In this document: one piece after another, positions 12,919 through 25,228 of the stretch
Numbering within the stretch: the stretch's first letter is position 1
Layout: every line of letters begins with the position of its first letter
Assembly (NCBI RefSeq): GCF_001522545.3
Contig: NC_031772.1
Span: 2,488,603 to 2,552,602, forward strand
Origin: Parus major
Taxonomy: Eukaryota; Chordata; Aves; Passeriformes; Paridae
Reading direction: 5' to 3'
Length of the DNA stretch: 64,000 nt
The notes under the pieces: model-generated
The model's database searches: none
Told to the model about the DNA's origin: nothing
What the model saw: only the letters and a program-made list of their open reading frames with translations
Program-made: the position numbers and the translations under genes

Positions 12919-15157
12919 TAAATGTGTCCAGAAATAGAGAAGAGGTGACAGAGATTAAGGCAGAAAGGGAATCCTGCCTCTTGTTACACAGAAGTGCCAC
13001 AAGCTCTCACTTTGGGCTGATGCTGATATGATTATGGACAGGTGGAACCTGGCTTTCCAAAACCACAAACTTTTGAAAAGCCAGGAATCTGATCAGGAAA
13101 AGAGTTATCTGGACTAAATTCATGGCTGCTCCTTTAGCAATTAATGATTTATTAGACATTGAGTCGCATGCAATGCCAGCCACCAGGCCAATGATGATAC
13201 GAATAAATTTGCACATGTGAAAGCCTCAGGGATATTGTGAAATGAGGGCAGGAGGACAAACAGAATCAACACTGGCTACAGAAAGGGAAACCTTTTCCCA
13301 GTGAAATAAAGCAACAAGAGATGGAGACACAAGCCACTGCTGCAGGAAGTGAAAACAGATTATGATCATGGATATATAACCAACTTTCTTAGAATTAATT
13401 TTCTTTTCTTGGTCATTCTTGTCACTGCTCTGCCCTGATAAATTCTGACTTTGCTAGCTACCTGAATCTTGGAAAATCAGAAAATACTATGCCAAATGCA
13501 ATCCAAATTATTCCTGTGTCCAGTGTGAGCTGAAGAGTGCACTCAAGTACAGCATTTTAACATTACTTACAACTTAGCTAACAGAGCTAACAGCATTTAC
13601 AGAAAAAAGCAAACTTACAAAAAATCCTACTAAATTGCACACATCCACCGAGGTCAATGATGCTTGAACTGTCTGAAATCTGAAATTTTCACAGGCACTG
13701 TGGAAAACTACTGATGGTTTGTTTTAATACTTGGAATGTCAGCATTTCCTGGCCCATCAGAATGACAGCTGTAGGGGAAGCAGTGGATTGATGTCTGCAG
13801 TCCCAGGGGAGCAGCAGTGATAAGGGCACACACACAGCAGTAAATTTCGTGTGGACCTCAAGTATTCAGCTGACTCATCTCAGTCTATTCTCTCTTATTG
13901 CAGGGGAAAATCCACCATGAAGTCTCCAAAGCAGTGAAATACACGGGATTTGCTTAAAAAAAACCAACAGCACTCCTAAGGCACAAAGTTGTCTCCAGGC
14001 TCACACGAGACAGGAGCAGGAGAGGGGACATTTTTAATCAATGGGAGAATTTCATTCTGGGAGCTGAAGATTCAGCTTTCAGATTCACCCTAAATTGATA
14101 TTAGCTAAAGACTGGCTGATGTGTTTATGTGTATGTGTATATACATACAATAATACATATATGAAGTATCAGTGGAGCCTGTTGAATGTGAATTTCACAA
14201 TATTGGTAAAACTCTGATGTCTAAGTCTTTTCTTTTAATGACTGAGGAATGAGATAACCACACTAACCACAGTAGCTTTGAATGCAAATAAAAACTGATA
14301 TCCCACTTGCCTGAGATATTCCTACATTCTAACAGAGTCTGGCAATAATAAATGTAATTTTACAGGGTGTCCAGGTGAAAAAAAAAACAAAACAGTTTAG
14401 GGTGGTTTATTAATGTACTTTTTGCTTCTCTGCAAATCTACAAACAAATCTGGTGGATGTCATTTGGAAATATAAGCTATTATAAAAGAGCAAATGAAAT
14501 GAAGAGAAAAATAGCATTTCTTGCCCCAGGCATGAAGCAGTGCCCTTGAATTATGTGTTGCAATCAATTCCTAAGCTTACACTATAGATAACATCTTTTA
14601 GTGATGTCTCATCAGGCAAATTAGATCTGACCAGTGAAATACTGTAAGTTAGCTGGAATTGATGAAAATATTAATGCACTTGCTTTACTGAGTCCCCACT
14701 GTCCAAAGTATTAACTCCTTTCGAGACCAATCACTGCTCTAAACTCTGACCCACAGACAACAGAATTTAACAAAGTCTCTGGGGATTCACAGTTAAGACA
14801 GAATAGAATTCTGCATTAATCAAGTGCTCTAATTAAAATTTGGAGTGGTAGAAAGTGACTTCTCCTTATTAGACAACAGCATTTAGGGAAAAGAAAAGAA
14901 TCCCAGCACAGATATGAGCCAGGTTTAGGCAGAGTGAAAATTTAATGGGCAGCTGCTGTTGGGCATCCCATAATTCTGTCAGGAAGAACACAGAAAATGT
15001 GTATAAACCTACAGGAGACAACTTCAAAAGTTTTATTTGAACATGGTTTTTAGGTAGAAATAAGCTTTGTTTAAGAATGAAACCCTCACTATCGATGTCA
15101 CTACACCAGGCTTTAAATAAGTTTTAATGAAAGAGCGTTCAACAGATCAGAACTGAG

Positions 15158-15402
15158 AATCACAGAGTGGTTTGGGTTGGAAGGAACCTTACAGATAATT
15201 TATTTCCAGCCTCCTGCCATGGCAGGGACACTTTCCTCTGTCCCAGGCTGCTCCAAGCCCCATCCAGCCTGGCCTTGGGCACTTCCAGGGATCCAGGGGC
15301 AGCCACAGCTGCTCTGGGCACCTCTGCCAGGGCCTGCCCACCCTTTCTTCCCAATATCTAATCTAAATATCAGAGATTCAAGCCAAATCTCAGGATTTAA
15401 AA
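15158..15402 (-). mobile_element. CR1 LINE 3' fragment
   Basis: On the plus strand it begins with 'AATCACAGAGTGGTTTGGG', the reverse complement of a CR1 3' terminus with a degenerate ATTCTGTG octamer. It then runs through the conserved 'CCTGCCATGGCAGGGACACT' and 'CCATCCAGCCTGGCCTTGGG' blocks to 'AATATCTAATCTAAAT'. In the CR1 sense direction the frame still reads SLEVPKARLDGAW, matching the well-known peptide-like tail seen in many CR1 copies. The fragment is strongly 5'-truncated and non-functional. Confidence 0.92.
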
Positions 15403-16459
15403 TGTTTACCTTGCTTTATTTTCAGACTGAGGTGTTTAAAGCTACACTCCCACATATATTTTTAGACATCCCACCTGTCCTGGTGAGGCAGATGGGATCA
15501 GCAAGTGACTGACACAAAGAAAAATTAGGTCAGAACTTACTTAGGAACCTAAATCTTGTGATTTAATTTGTGTACCTAATTTGATGTACCTGCTTTTATA
15601 TACTTTGGCTTTCATTTACTTAGAAATCAGAGTTCCCACTGATAAATCACAGAAATATCACTGCTGCTCAACCAATTTGGGATGGCATAATGGAGTAAAA
15701 AGATGAGGTTTAAACTAAGCTGTGCTTTTCCTGGAACATGCCTATTCTGTCTCTGTCTTGTAAAGACAAGAGAGCATTAACATCTACCTGCAGAATAGGA
15801 TAAGCCATATTTATATTACCCAAGCATTTGAAAGAATAACTTGACAAATAAAATGTTTGCAATTAATTAATCTTTAATTTCAGTGACTCCAAACTAAACA
15901 AGTCATAGAAGTCCATGTTTCAGCCTAATAGAAAAAAAAATAAAAATAAAAGGGAAAACTATTAATCTACAGCCAGTTTTTATAAGCATGAAACACTTTA
16001 ATACTGATAATGGGATTTCTTTAAAAGAAAAAAAAAAAAAAAAGCAATCCAAATTGCACCTTGCCTCCAGGTAAAGTTAAAGCAGTTCTATGCATAAAGT
16101 AAATTAAGTTCTAGTGCATCAAAGATGCACAGAAAGAGCAGTTTGATTTCTGCTTTCCTTCACTATTCAGATTATCTCCCAGGGACTATTTCCCCATGGA
16201 TCAAAGGGTGGCTGTTTGCTAGGAGCACTGGCATGGAAAAATATCTTGGGATGTATTTACAGCCCAGAGAGGCCCTGTGCAGGCTGTGTCAGCCAGAGTG
16301 GCTGCAACAACGTGCTCCAGATGCACCATCCCCACCTTCAGCCACAAAAACCTGCAGAACCCTCCGTGGTGCTTGCCAGGATGTCTGAGAACAGCACAAC
16401 CAGGGGGGCTTTGGTTGGGTTCAGGAGTGTCTGAGAGATGGGCAGAGAACAGCGACACG
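15403..16459. other. Unique non-coding sequence with a poly-A run
   Basis: A pure A run occupies about 16028-16043. It has no polyadenylation signal just upstream and no recognisable retrocopy body. The 250 bases before the minisatellite are GC-richer than the rest. Confidence 0.5.
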
Positions 16460-16889
16460 TTGGGGCTGCACAGATGTTGGGGCTGAGCAGATGTTGGGGC
16501 TGAGCAGATGTTGGGGCTGAGCAGATGCTGGGTTTGCACAGATGTTGAATTTGCACAGATGTTGAGTTTGCACAGATGTTGGGGTTGAACAGATGTTGAA
16601 TTTGCACAGATATTGAGTTTGCACAGATGTTGGGGCTGAGCAGATGTTGGGTTTGCACAAATGCTGGGTTTGCACAGATGTTGGGTTTGCACAGATGTTG
16701 GGTTTGCACAGATGTTGAATTTGCACAGATATTGAGTTTGCACAGATGTTGGGGCTGAGCAGATGTTGGGTTTGCACAGATGTTGGGTTTGCACAGATGT
16801 TGAATTTGCACAGATGTTGGGTTTGCACAGATGCTGGGGTTTCACAGATGCTGGGATTGTACAGATTTTGGGGTTGCACAGATGTTGTG
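16460..16889 (+). repeat. 17-bp minisatellite, about 25 units
   Basis: The consensus unit is CAGATGTTGGGTTTGCA. CAGATG-type starts recur at 16471, 16488, 16505 and so on to 16879, exactly every 17 bases, giving 25 in-phase units with no insertion or deletion. Units fall into a few variants (TTGGGGCTGAG, TTGGGTTTGCA, TTGAATTTGCA, TTGAGTTTGCA after CAGATG). A block starting at 16590 recurs at 16709, i.e. 119 bases or 7 units later, which indicates a higher-order duplication. The last three or four units are more diverged. Because 17 is not a multiple of 3, all three minus-strand frames stay open and encode the same 17-residue repeat in different phase. These frames (16219-16962, 16338-16811, 16421-16879) are by-products and not genes. 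The array is not a CRISPR: there are no unique spacers. Confidence 0.97.
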
Positions 16890-19050
16890 TCTCACATCTC
16901 AGCACTGGGTGTCTTGGGCAGAAACCCCTGGGTATCCCCAAGGCAAAGCCTCCCCTCACCATCAGTGGACAGGCACAATCTGTTCCAGTTTCCTCGTGTG
17001 AGTACGAGCCAGGATCACACCTGATCCCATCACATCACACAGGATCACACCCCCAGAGCCCTGAGCAGAGCAGGAACTGTTTGTGCTGCAGCTCACACTG
17101 AGCACAGAACTGCCCCAATCCCCTCCTGCAAAACCCCATCTGGCAGAGGCTTTAATGCAGAGCAGGACAATTCCTCTGGCCAGAGAGAAGCAGCCAGGCA
17201 CGGAGCAAACCAGCAGTGATTTGGAATTTGCTGTGATGGAGGTGAGCAGGGAGAGCTGCTCCCTGTGCTCACTGCACCTCCAAGCACCCTAACAGGGAAA
17301 AAACCAACAAACCCGGGGGCTCCAGCCTCCCTGGATGAAGTGAGCTTTTCCATCAGCACTGAAGGAACATGTTGTGTGCAATGCTGAAACACAGGGTGAC
17401 ATTTTAAAAGGCCTCAATCCCAACCAGCAAATGGAGAGCTGCATCTGTTTGAGAGCACAGAGCAGACGCTCGGGCCCTCACCTAAATACAGATTAATAGC
17501 ACACACAGCTGCTGGAAAATATGAACACAAAGGGCAGGGATAGTGAAGAGAGAAAAAAAATGAGATTTTTATTTATGAGGCTGGATTAGCTATGGGACAG
17601 GCTGGTTTTCCTGTCAGTGATCATGCAAAATTAACTCCCCTTCCTGCATTTTAACATCCAGACTTTCTTTTCTCTCCCTGGATGTGCATTTTCAGACATA
17701 ATTTTGCAGAAAACTTTGTGCTATCTGCATTTGAAGACCATTATTCAAATGCTGGATGAGAAAGTGACTCTATTGCATGGTACCAAGTAAATAAGGCTGG
17801 AAAAACCCCTACAACGTGCTTTGAACTTTCAGCAACCAGGCTTTTGATGCTGATCTTTACATTAAAAGCCCCAGCAATAATCAGATTTTTCACTGCTCTC
17901 CCTAAAAAAGAAAAATCAAATCCTAAAGACATCAGACACGCAGAGAAGCTAAACCTGCATTGCTATTCCATCTGAGCTCGAGAAGCCAAAGTTTATATAT
18001 GGCTCTAGAAGAGATCAACACAAACAGGTTCCAAAGCACAACACCCTGGAAGGACTCAAACTGAGATGCATTTATGACCTGACCTGTACAAACATGTCAA
18101 GAAATGGCACTTTGTCCCACAGAAAATCACTGGAAAAGGTTTCCAAGATCAGTAGTTAGGGGAGAATCAGAAAACTGCACTTCAAAAAAGTGCAATGAAT
18201 AATAAGTGAAAAATAATTTTCAAATTATTCCCTCTGTAAATTAAGTTTTTAAAAGCATTTTGTGCATACAAAATAGGTTAAAATGGTATATGTCAATTAA
18301 GCTAAAATACTTGTTTGGTTTTCCAACTTTAAAAAAAGTTAATTTATACAATAAATCCTAAACGCATTTCCACAACAAAAAGAGAAAACTTTTACCTCTT
18401 CTATTTCAGAGTTCTCAAAAGTTTGAAAAAAACCCCAATTTTTAAAACATTTATTCCATCTTGATATATCCCTGTGGGAAAAACTTGATACAAAGATACC
18501 AAATTTATTCTCTGAAATTTCCACATCATAGAACTTGATCATATACAATATATTCACCGTAGGTCCAGCATTCCCAAACCACCAAACCTGCAAACCTCCA
18601 AGGCACAGGCAGGAGCTGCTGAGCAATCTGGGGACACTCAGGGCCTCGTGGGTTTGTTATAAAAACACAGATTCCTGCCCAGCACAGCCAGAGCTGCTCC
18701 ACTCACTGATATTGGTGTGAAACGCTATCAGGGGCTGCCATGTGTCAGGTAATTATCCAGAGAGACACAAATCCAGCCCACCCATGGAAAAATGGGAGCC
18801 CAGAATAATTGAAGGCTGCTTGTAAAACACACAATGACACGACATGACCTGGAAACACAAAACCCAGTTATTGGCATTAGCTGATTGTTATTTGCATCAT
18901 TTTTTTCTTATCCAAAAGGTCCTGTCCTGATGTCACCGTTTGGTTCTGTAGAAATTTAAACAAAGCAAAGACAAACACTCCTTCCTTATCTTTGGATAAA
19001 TTGTGGGCTTGGGTCAGCTCTGGCCACAAAGGAGAAATGGTGAAATGAGA
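16890..19050. other. Unique non-coding sequence, no gene recognised
   Basis: The section 16900-17450 is relatively G+C-rich, and the rest is AT-rich. Overlapping short frames on both strands have no motifs. An A-C motif (A7-C4) lies at 18426-18436. Confidence 0.5.
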
Positions 19051-19212
19051 GCTTGGCCAGAGGAGCTGGGGCTGCCCCATCCCTGAGTGTGTCCAGGGCC
19101 AGTTGGACCCTCTGAACCTCCTGGGATGCAGGAGGTGTCTCTGCCCATGGCAGGGGGCTGGAATGAGATGATCCTCAAGGTCCTTTCCAACCCCAACCAT
19201 CATTCTGCATTA
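19051..19212 (+). mobile_element. CR1 LINE 3' fragment
   Basis: The segment carries the sense-strand 3' blocks of CR1: 'GTGTCTCTGCCCATGGCAGG', 'GGCTGGAATGAGATGATC', 'AAGGTCCTTTCCAACCC' and a degenerate CATTCTGCAT terminus at 19200-19209. Only the last 160 bases of the element remain. Sense frames are broken by stops and the terminal octamer has decayed, so this is an older copy. Confidence 0.87.
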
Positions 19213-22200
19213 AATTGTCTTTACTCAACCCCCCCGAGGGTGCTGAGGGAGACTGAGACATTCCAGCTCCATCTCCTGCCATCCCCACATCAGACACTGC
19301 TGCTTTTTCCAGCAAATTCCCTGCAGTCGCTGAATTCTGGGGAAAAAAAATAGCAGATGGTTCAAAAGTAACGTTAGCTTCATGTGAAAAATGAACTTTT
19401 TGATAAATATTGCTAATATCTAGCATAGGGTTGATAGATATTCTCATTAACTCCAGTCAGACAGATTGGCAATAAAACCTTCCATGCTGCAGTCAGAAAA
19501 ATGCAAAAGTGTCTTCATTTTTCTCTGCCATTAAAATGTGAGGAAAACAGGAGAAAAGAATCTGCAAGATAAAGGTTAAAGCCAATCTTGTAAGAGCCAA
19601 GATAATTTTAGGTTCTGAATTGCAGGAGTATCTGATTAGGCATTATTATTTCCTCCAGTCTGGAGAACAATGGAACTATGATCACTGTAAATAAATATTT
19701 AGCTCTGCATGGTGGTTAAAAGCTGGAAATCAACTGCCAGGCTTACTTTTCCCCTCTGAATTGTGAAATGTTGTGCATGGGTTCAAAGCTCCTCACAATC
19801 AAAGGCAGAAACATGGAGATGACTGCCAAGTTCCTGTGCCTGTTACTAAGCAAATATTTTATGACAAAACAGAAAATAATCAAGGCAGTTGCAGGGAAGA
19901 AGGAAACATGTTTAATAACACGGTGAAAGGATGGGATGGAAAGCGTGTCAGAGAAGTCCCACGCCTACAGACATTTGGAATTGTGAATGGGAGTCTCTAC
20001 AAGATTATCTGGCATTAAACAAAAATCCAGGCACGTTTGGGCTCTTTTATGGAGCTGATGGGATAAAGAGGCACAGTGTGAGGGTGGGGAGATGCTGGAC
20101 CCACGACTCAGCTGGGTTCTGTGGGACTATTGACACTAAAATCAAGGAGATCTGTCAGTCAAACATAGCACACATTTCCCATTTCCATTGAAAATTCTTA
20201 AGATTTTGGTATTTCTCCCAAACAGCAGTGACAGCTCTCCTCATCTCTGCTTCCTGTCACGGAGAAAATGATGGGCCATTTTCACTTTCCTACTCCCTAC
20301 ATTAAATAAAGGATGGAAAACAGCTAGGAAGAATGTTTGGACATTAACTTTGGAACCCAAATGGAAGTATATCAAAATATTTCTGAATTTAAACAAAACC
20401 AAGGTTTTCCAGTGTGTCATGAGCCTTAGGGAATAAAACTAAAAAAACACAAAGAATTAAAAATTATGTGGATCTCAAATACTAATTCAATTATAGAGAA
20501 TATTTTAAAGCTCTCAATTTCCAAATGCTGGACTAAAAGCAGGAGCACCCATCCATGAGAGAGGCAGAATTAGGAAAAAAAAATAAATCAAAGCCATAAA
20601 AATCCAATCCCAACAATAATATTAATGAATCCAAGCTTTTCCTTTCATTTTTTTAACAAAAATCTTGAACATGAGATGGATATAATCTCATTCAAGGACA
20701 GCTTTTACAAATTTTCAGGTAAGACAAAGAGAATTTAACTAGAACTAAACTTTCTCATGAGCTAAATGTTTAGCATATTTAAACTGGAAAGCAAGAGAGC
20801 ATTATATATTCTTATATATGATATTATGAGAAGAGCACAAAATTCCAAATTAGAATTCACTGAAAGGAAGAGGACAAGGAGAGGGTCCAATCTTTCCAAC
20901 ATTTCCCAGCTCGAGAGACTGGGATCCAAAATTATTTGGGAGTTGAAAAGCACTTGGTTAATTATGCTAAGAGTAAGAAATATCTCTTTTTTTTTTTTTT
21001 TTTTGGTCTTTTTTTTGTCTGTTGTTTAAATGCTGCCTGAGCTTTTAATGGATATAAAATTATGAATGTTGTTACTGTTTGCTTTCCCCTTATTTCAATT
21101 TTCTGAAGCGTTTCTGGAGGAAATCTCCAAGCTGTAAGCAAACCTTTAATGGACATGTTAATACAAATTATACAGATGGGCAAGCTAAGGATTTATTAGG
21201 AACTCCAACTGCTAAATTTCCTTTGAAGTGTTCAGATTCAGCACATCCCCACCATAAACCCAGAGGTGAAGCGATAAATTCTGTAAATTGAAAACAGAGA
21301 CACACTAAGCTCGCAGTTATTTAAATAGTTGCTCATGGGATTTAGGGCAGAAATTGATTAGTTTAGGAAAGAAAGTCAGTGTCCTGGGGGATCCCAGGGA
21401 ATGCAGCCACACTCAGCTGCTGCAGCTGGAGCACTCCTTGTCCCCTGTCACTGTGGGGCAGCGAGCAGCACAATTGGAATTTTTAGCTGCCCAGAGCCAC
21501 CCTCCTTCCTCAAACTCAACTTTTCACCACAAACCAGGTCTGCCTTCAACTGGTGTGGCTTTGACTCCACCATTATTGTGATTTCATCTTGAGGCTCAGA
21601 ATCAGATGCTTTGTTGGTTGTAAATAGCCAACATGAAAGAATAATTATTAATGCAATTATCAAACTTATCACGAATGTCAAAAAAAAAAACAACAGCTCT
21701 TCAATAAAACCTACTTTAAGAGATTAAAGCTTTCCAAGAGACCCAGAGACATTTACATGTTTTGATCTGGAATGTAAAATCACACTCATGACAGCAAATC
21801 ACACTGGGTATGAACAACTCGCTGCTCCTGACAAGTATTGGGAGGAAGCAAAATTCCAGAGTGGCAAAGAGAAGGGAGGCAGAGCCCTGCTCACCACAGG
21901 GAACCCCAGGAATTTGGGACAAAACCCTGAAAGGTGCCTGTGACACAAAATTGGCTTTGCTGCTGTGCTCCACAGACACGACCATCTCTCTTTTTGGCTC
22001 GTGGGGACCATGGGTTGATTCACGTCCTCTCTTTCTGTAAAAAACCCTCCAAGGGCTTGCGAGAATGAGTGAATAGTCAGGCCCAGAACTGGTGTGAGTA
22101 TGAAAAGTGAAACCCAAGCCCAGAAGGTGGAGGGAATGGACTAAAAGGAGAATCAGTCCTGAAAAGTAAAGGAACATAAAATGACCGTGGGCAGAAGGAG

Positions 22201-22319
22201 GAACAAGCAGTGACATTGAGGGACCACAGAAAAACAGGAGTAGGAGGAAATTAAGAGGAAATTAAGAGGAAGGTACAGGTGAAGAAAACTGAAGAGAGTA
22301 ACAGAACATAAACTAATTA
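19213..22319. other. Unique non-coding sequence with a T-rich tract and an 11-bp tandem
   Basis: An 18-base T run with a further T-rich tail spans 20987-21017. An 11-base unit (AGGAAATTAAG) is repeated twice plus a partial third at 22245-22271. The 166-codon minus frame at 21716-22216 shows no domain or splice support. Confidence 0.5.
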
Positions 22320-22770
22320 CTTATGTTTATTTTTCCTAGGATCTTAGCTGCCAAAACTTTGCCTCCACTTGCTTTATTCTATCAGACTCCAGAAGATATG
22401 TAATTAAATCCCTGCTTAATTAATAACCCAAACTTCCTTCTTTTCAAGTGGTTATTGGTTTGCCAACGAACTTAATATTAACAAAGACATCGACTGAATG
22501 AAGTGTTTGGCCAGGTCATTATTCCTGATATTACAGCATTTTAAAAACTGCATCTAGAGTATAAAAAACTATTTACAAGCAATTAATGCCATATTTCACA
22601 TTAAATAAAGTATTAAATTAAACTGCATGAATATGCAATGCAATATAATTTGCCATCACTTCAGAAATTCCCTAATAGGTAATTTCTGTGAAAGAGTTAC
22701 TTCAATCATTACTTATTAAATAGTATTCACCATTTATTGCCAGAAATAACGGGAAAGTCTTAGCTGTTAA
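22320..22770. promoter_or_regulatory. Candidate conserved non-coding element (AT-rich, homeodomain-type cores)
   Basis: A repeat-free AT-rich block of about 450 bases with TAATTA at 22401-22406, TTAATTAATAA at 22417-22427 and further ATTA/TAAT cores. Open frames and simple repeats are absent. Dense TAAT cores in unique vertebrate DNA are typical of developmental enhancers, but base composition alone also raises their number. The regulatory role is inference only and was not tested by alignment. Confidence 0.25.
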
Positions 22771-25228
22771 AAAGTGTATCTTTCTTTGAAGGATATTCCT
22801 TATGTAGAAGGGCATGGTGAGGAAAGACGTGGCTAATTAAAAACCCCTGCACGTGCACACACACAGACACAAAAAAATACACTTTTCTGCAAAAATGAGT
22901 TTAGTTTCTGGCAATATCAAAACTTCCTCTGAGCATATGAATCTGGAGGTGGTTCAGTTTTGCACCAGGACCCCATGTACACCACCACTCAAATGCACAT
23001 TCACTCCTTTAACCTCAAGGTAGACTGCACTTAAATCCTTTTTATTTCAAAGTGGGGAAAAGTAACAGCTCAGGCTGTAACTCCACAGAGTAATGAAGTA
23101 AAAGCTGTTGCTCTTGTTACTGTCTTTAAATTGTCATGACTGCCCAAAATAACTTCTTTTTTTTATTTTCATATAGCCCGTGAAGTTTAAGAAGAACAGA
23201 ATCTTTCCTATTTTATCATTGAAGAAAAGCTTTCAAGCAATGTATTTTTGAAATAAATCATTTAGGTAAATGATTTATATACATATACATGCCAGAAGTA
23301 GACTCGTAAGGCAGAGAAGGAACAAAACAAAAAAAGCAGGACAGAAATGAAGCTGCTCCTTCCACAGAGCCCAAAGGACTGATGAAGTCAAACTTGCTGT
23401 AGGTGATGTTTTCTTTTCCCATTCCTCCCTCTGTGCTTTCTAACACCTCTCTGGCACTCCTGATAACTTTGATCAATGATTTTCTTCCTCCACTGTCTGT
23501 ACATTCAGCCAGGGAGGAAAAAAGGACTTGCAAAAATCACCCTTAGCAAACCCCATGAAATATTTTAATGCAGTAAAGTTGAGTCTGAGCTCCTGTGCTC
23601 TGTCACAGCTGCAGATACCTGGAGCAAGGATCAGTTTGCCAGGAATGCAGAGGGGCTGATTTTAGAGGAGAAAAACCAAAAAAAATAAATAAAAATGGAC
23701 AGCTGTGGAGAATCACAGTGCAATGATAGAAGAAGGATTCTGTTATCACAAGGTTTAAGTAGTGTAAACTTTGAGGTGTAAGATAAAGTATAGATGCTTT
23801 GCTCCAACATGAATCTCCATCTGGGCTGTTCACTGACATTAAACAGACATTTCTATTTTACAGGAGACTATGACTGCCTGATAAGAGAGACATGACCTTT
23901 CCTTTTCCTCTCTCTTTTCCCTCAACAGAAATGGTCTACTTCAAAATGTCATGGAAGTATAAGAACTTAATCTCAAATCTGTCACAGGACCAACAGATTC
24001 ATTGCCAATGCAGTATTTATTTTATTTTTTTTTTCTTGCCCATTCTTAACATGTGGTAAACAGCAACTCAGGCTTTTCTTTCCTAACCAACAATCAAATT
24101 AATTCAACCATCCATGGCAATCCTTCCCTCACATGCATGCAATAAACTATTTGCTTTGAAGGACTATGTGAGAACATGTTTGGGATGAGATGATTTAATC
24201 TATAAAATACCGTTTTTTGGGGGTTTTTTACTTTACAACACATCTAAAAGTAGCAAATACTTCTCAGGAGCGGTCTTGAAACCCTTCAAAATTTAGCAGA
24301 ACCTCTAATTTAAACCTCCTCAGTAGGTTGGGCTGGAAGATCTGAAAAGTCACTGTCCACTCACCCTCTCTCAATGACAACCAGTACTTTGCTGAGGTCT
24401 TATTTATAGAGCAAAATTTAATGAGTTACACTTGAATTCTCCAAGTGAATAGCCCAGAAAGATACATCTACTTTTTCTCATGATTTTTAAATACCTTTTT
24501 TCTTAGTATAGAAATAATTTAAATTCATTTTACAAAGAAAGTGAACACATAAAGGGAGTATAAAGAAGAGATAATTAATTTGATTTTCCAGTCAGCTTTT
24601 CTTTTTGCCAGTGGTACTATTAAGGCAAGCAGGATTCTTTACTTCCATTTCCCAGTAAGCCTTGATTAAAATACAGCTATAATACACGTCTTTTAATTGA
24701 CTTTGGGTGATGTAGAAATGTGGCATTATTACAGATATTAGCTGTTCAAGAGAGATCAATGGATTATCTAAAATGTTAAGGGCATAAGTTACAGTGAAGA
24801 CTCAATCTTACAATGAGCTTGATGTCCTCTGCTTCAACCCAGGTGGTCTTGGCTTCCACTGACTTTAAAAAAAGGTTGGGGAAACACAGAATTTTGTCAA
24901 ATTGCATCTGGAATGTACACACAATCCAACCCAGACCTTTGAGGCAGCAGTGAGCTCAAGGGCAAGGCTGTTGATGTCATTCTGACAACTTTTTAACACC
25001 ATTTTACTCAGTGCCTCGCTAAATCTTGTTTAATTACTAATCATAAGTGCTTCTGTAAAGCCAGAAGTTAAAGAGAATATCAGGTAATTTTGACATAATT
25101 TAATACTGTTAGAAATTTGGTTGGAATTTCATTTCAGAAAAAATAAAAACAATAAAAAATCTTCAAAGGTCAGGCTTGGAATCAAACCTGTTAAAAACTG
25201 CTCTGACTTAAATGAGCATGTAGTGACA
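22771..25228. other. Unique non-coding sequence, no gene recognised
   Basis: AT-rich single-copy DNA containing the palindrome at 23253-23278 and a T6-G5-T6 motif at 24213-24229. No RNA gene, coding exon or mobile element could be supported. Confidence 0.5.
23253..23278. other. Near-perfect palindrome, 12-bp arms, 2-base centre
   Basis: The arm 23253-23264 (ATAAATCATTTA) is the exact reverse complement of 23267-23278, separated only by GG. It could extrude as a cruciform or bind a dimeric factor. It lies in AT-rich sequence with no gene nearby. Confidence 0.75.

Larger units (their letters stand above)
6731..15157. other. Long unique non-coding stretch, no gene recognised
   Basis: About 8.4 kb of single-copy AT-rich DNA. 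Small features inside are a perfect inverted repeat (9626-9656), a 22-bp duplication (10099-10142), a T-rich run (11550-11575), an A/C-rich tract (12846-12918) and a TG/CA-rich stretch (about 14121-14162). A 155-codon minus-strand frame at 8040-8507 has no motifs and is treated as chance. Confidence 0.55.

Noticed and set aside
16460..16889. CRISPR array
   Set aside because: Units are contiguous 17-bp repeats without unique spacers, in a vertebrate nuclear context.
21716..22216. 166-codon minus-strand frame
   Set aside because: No recognisable domain, no splice framing and no promoter. One or two chance frames of this size are expected.
24300..24345. Possible CR1 remnant (GGTTGGGCTGGAAGATCTG)
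   Set aside because: The match is short and the neighbouring sequence has no further CR1 blocks.
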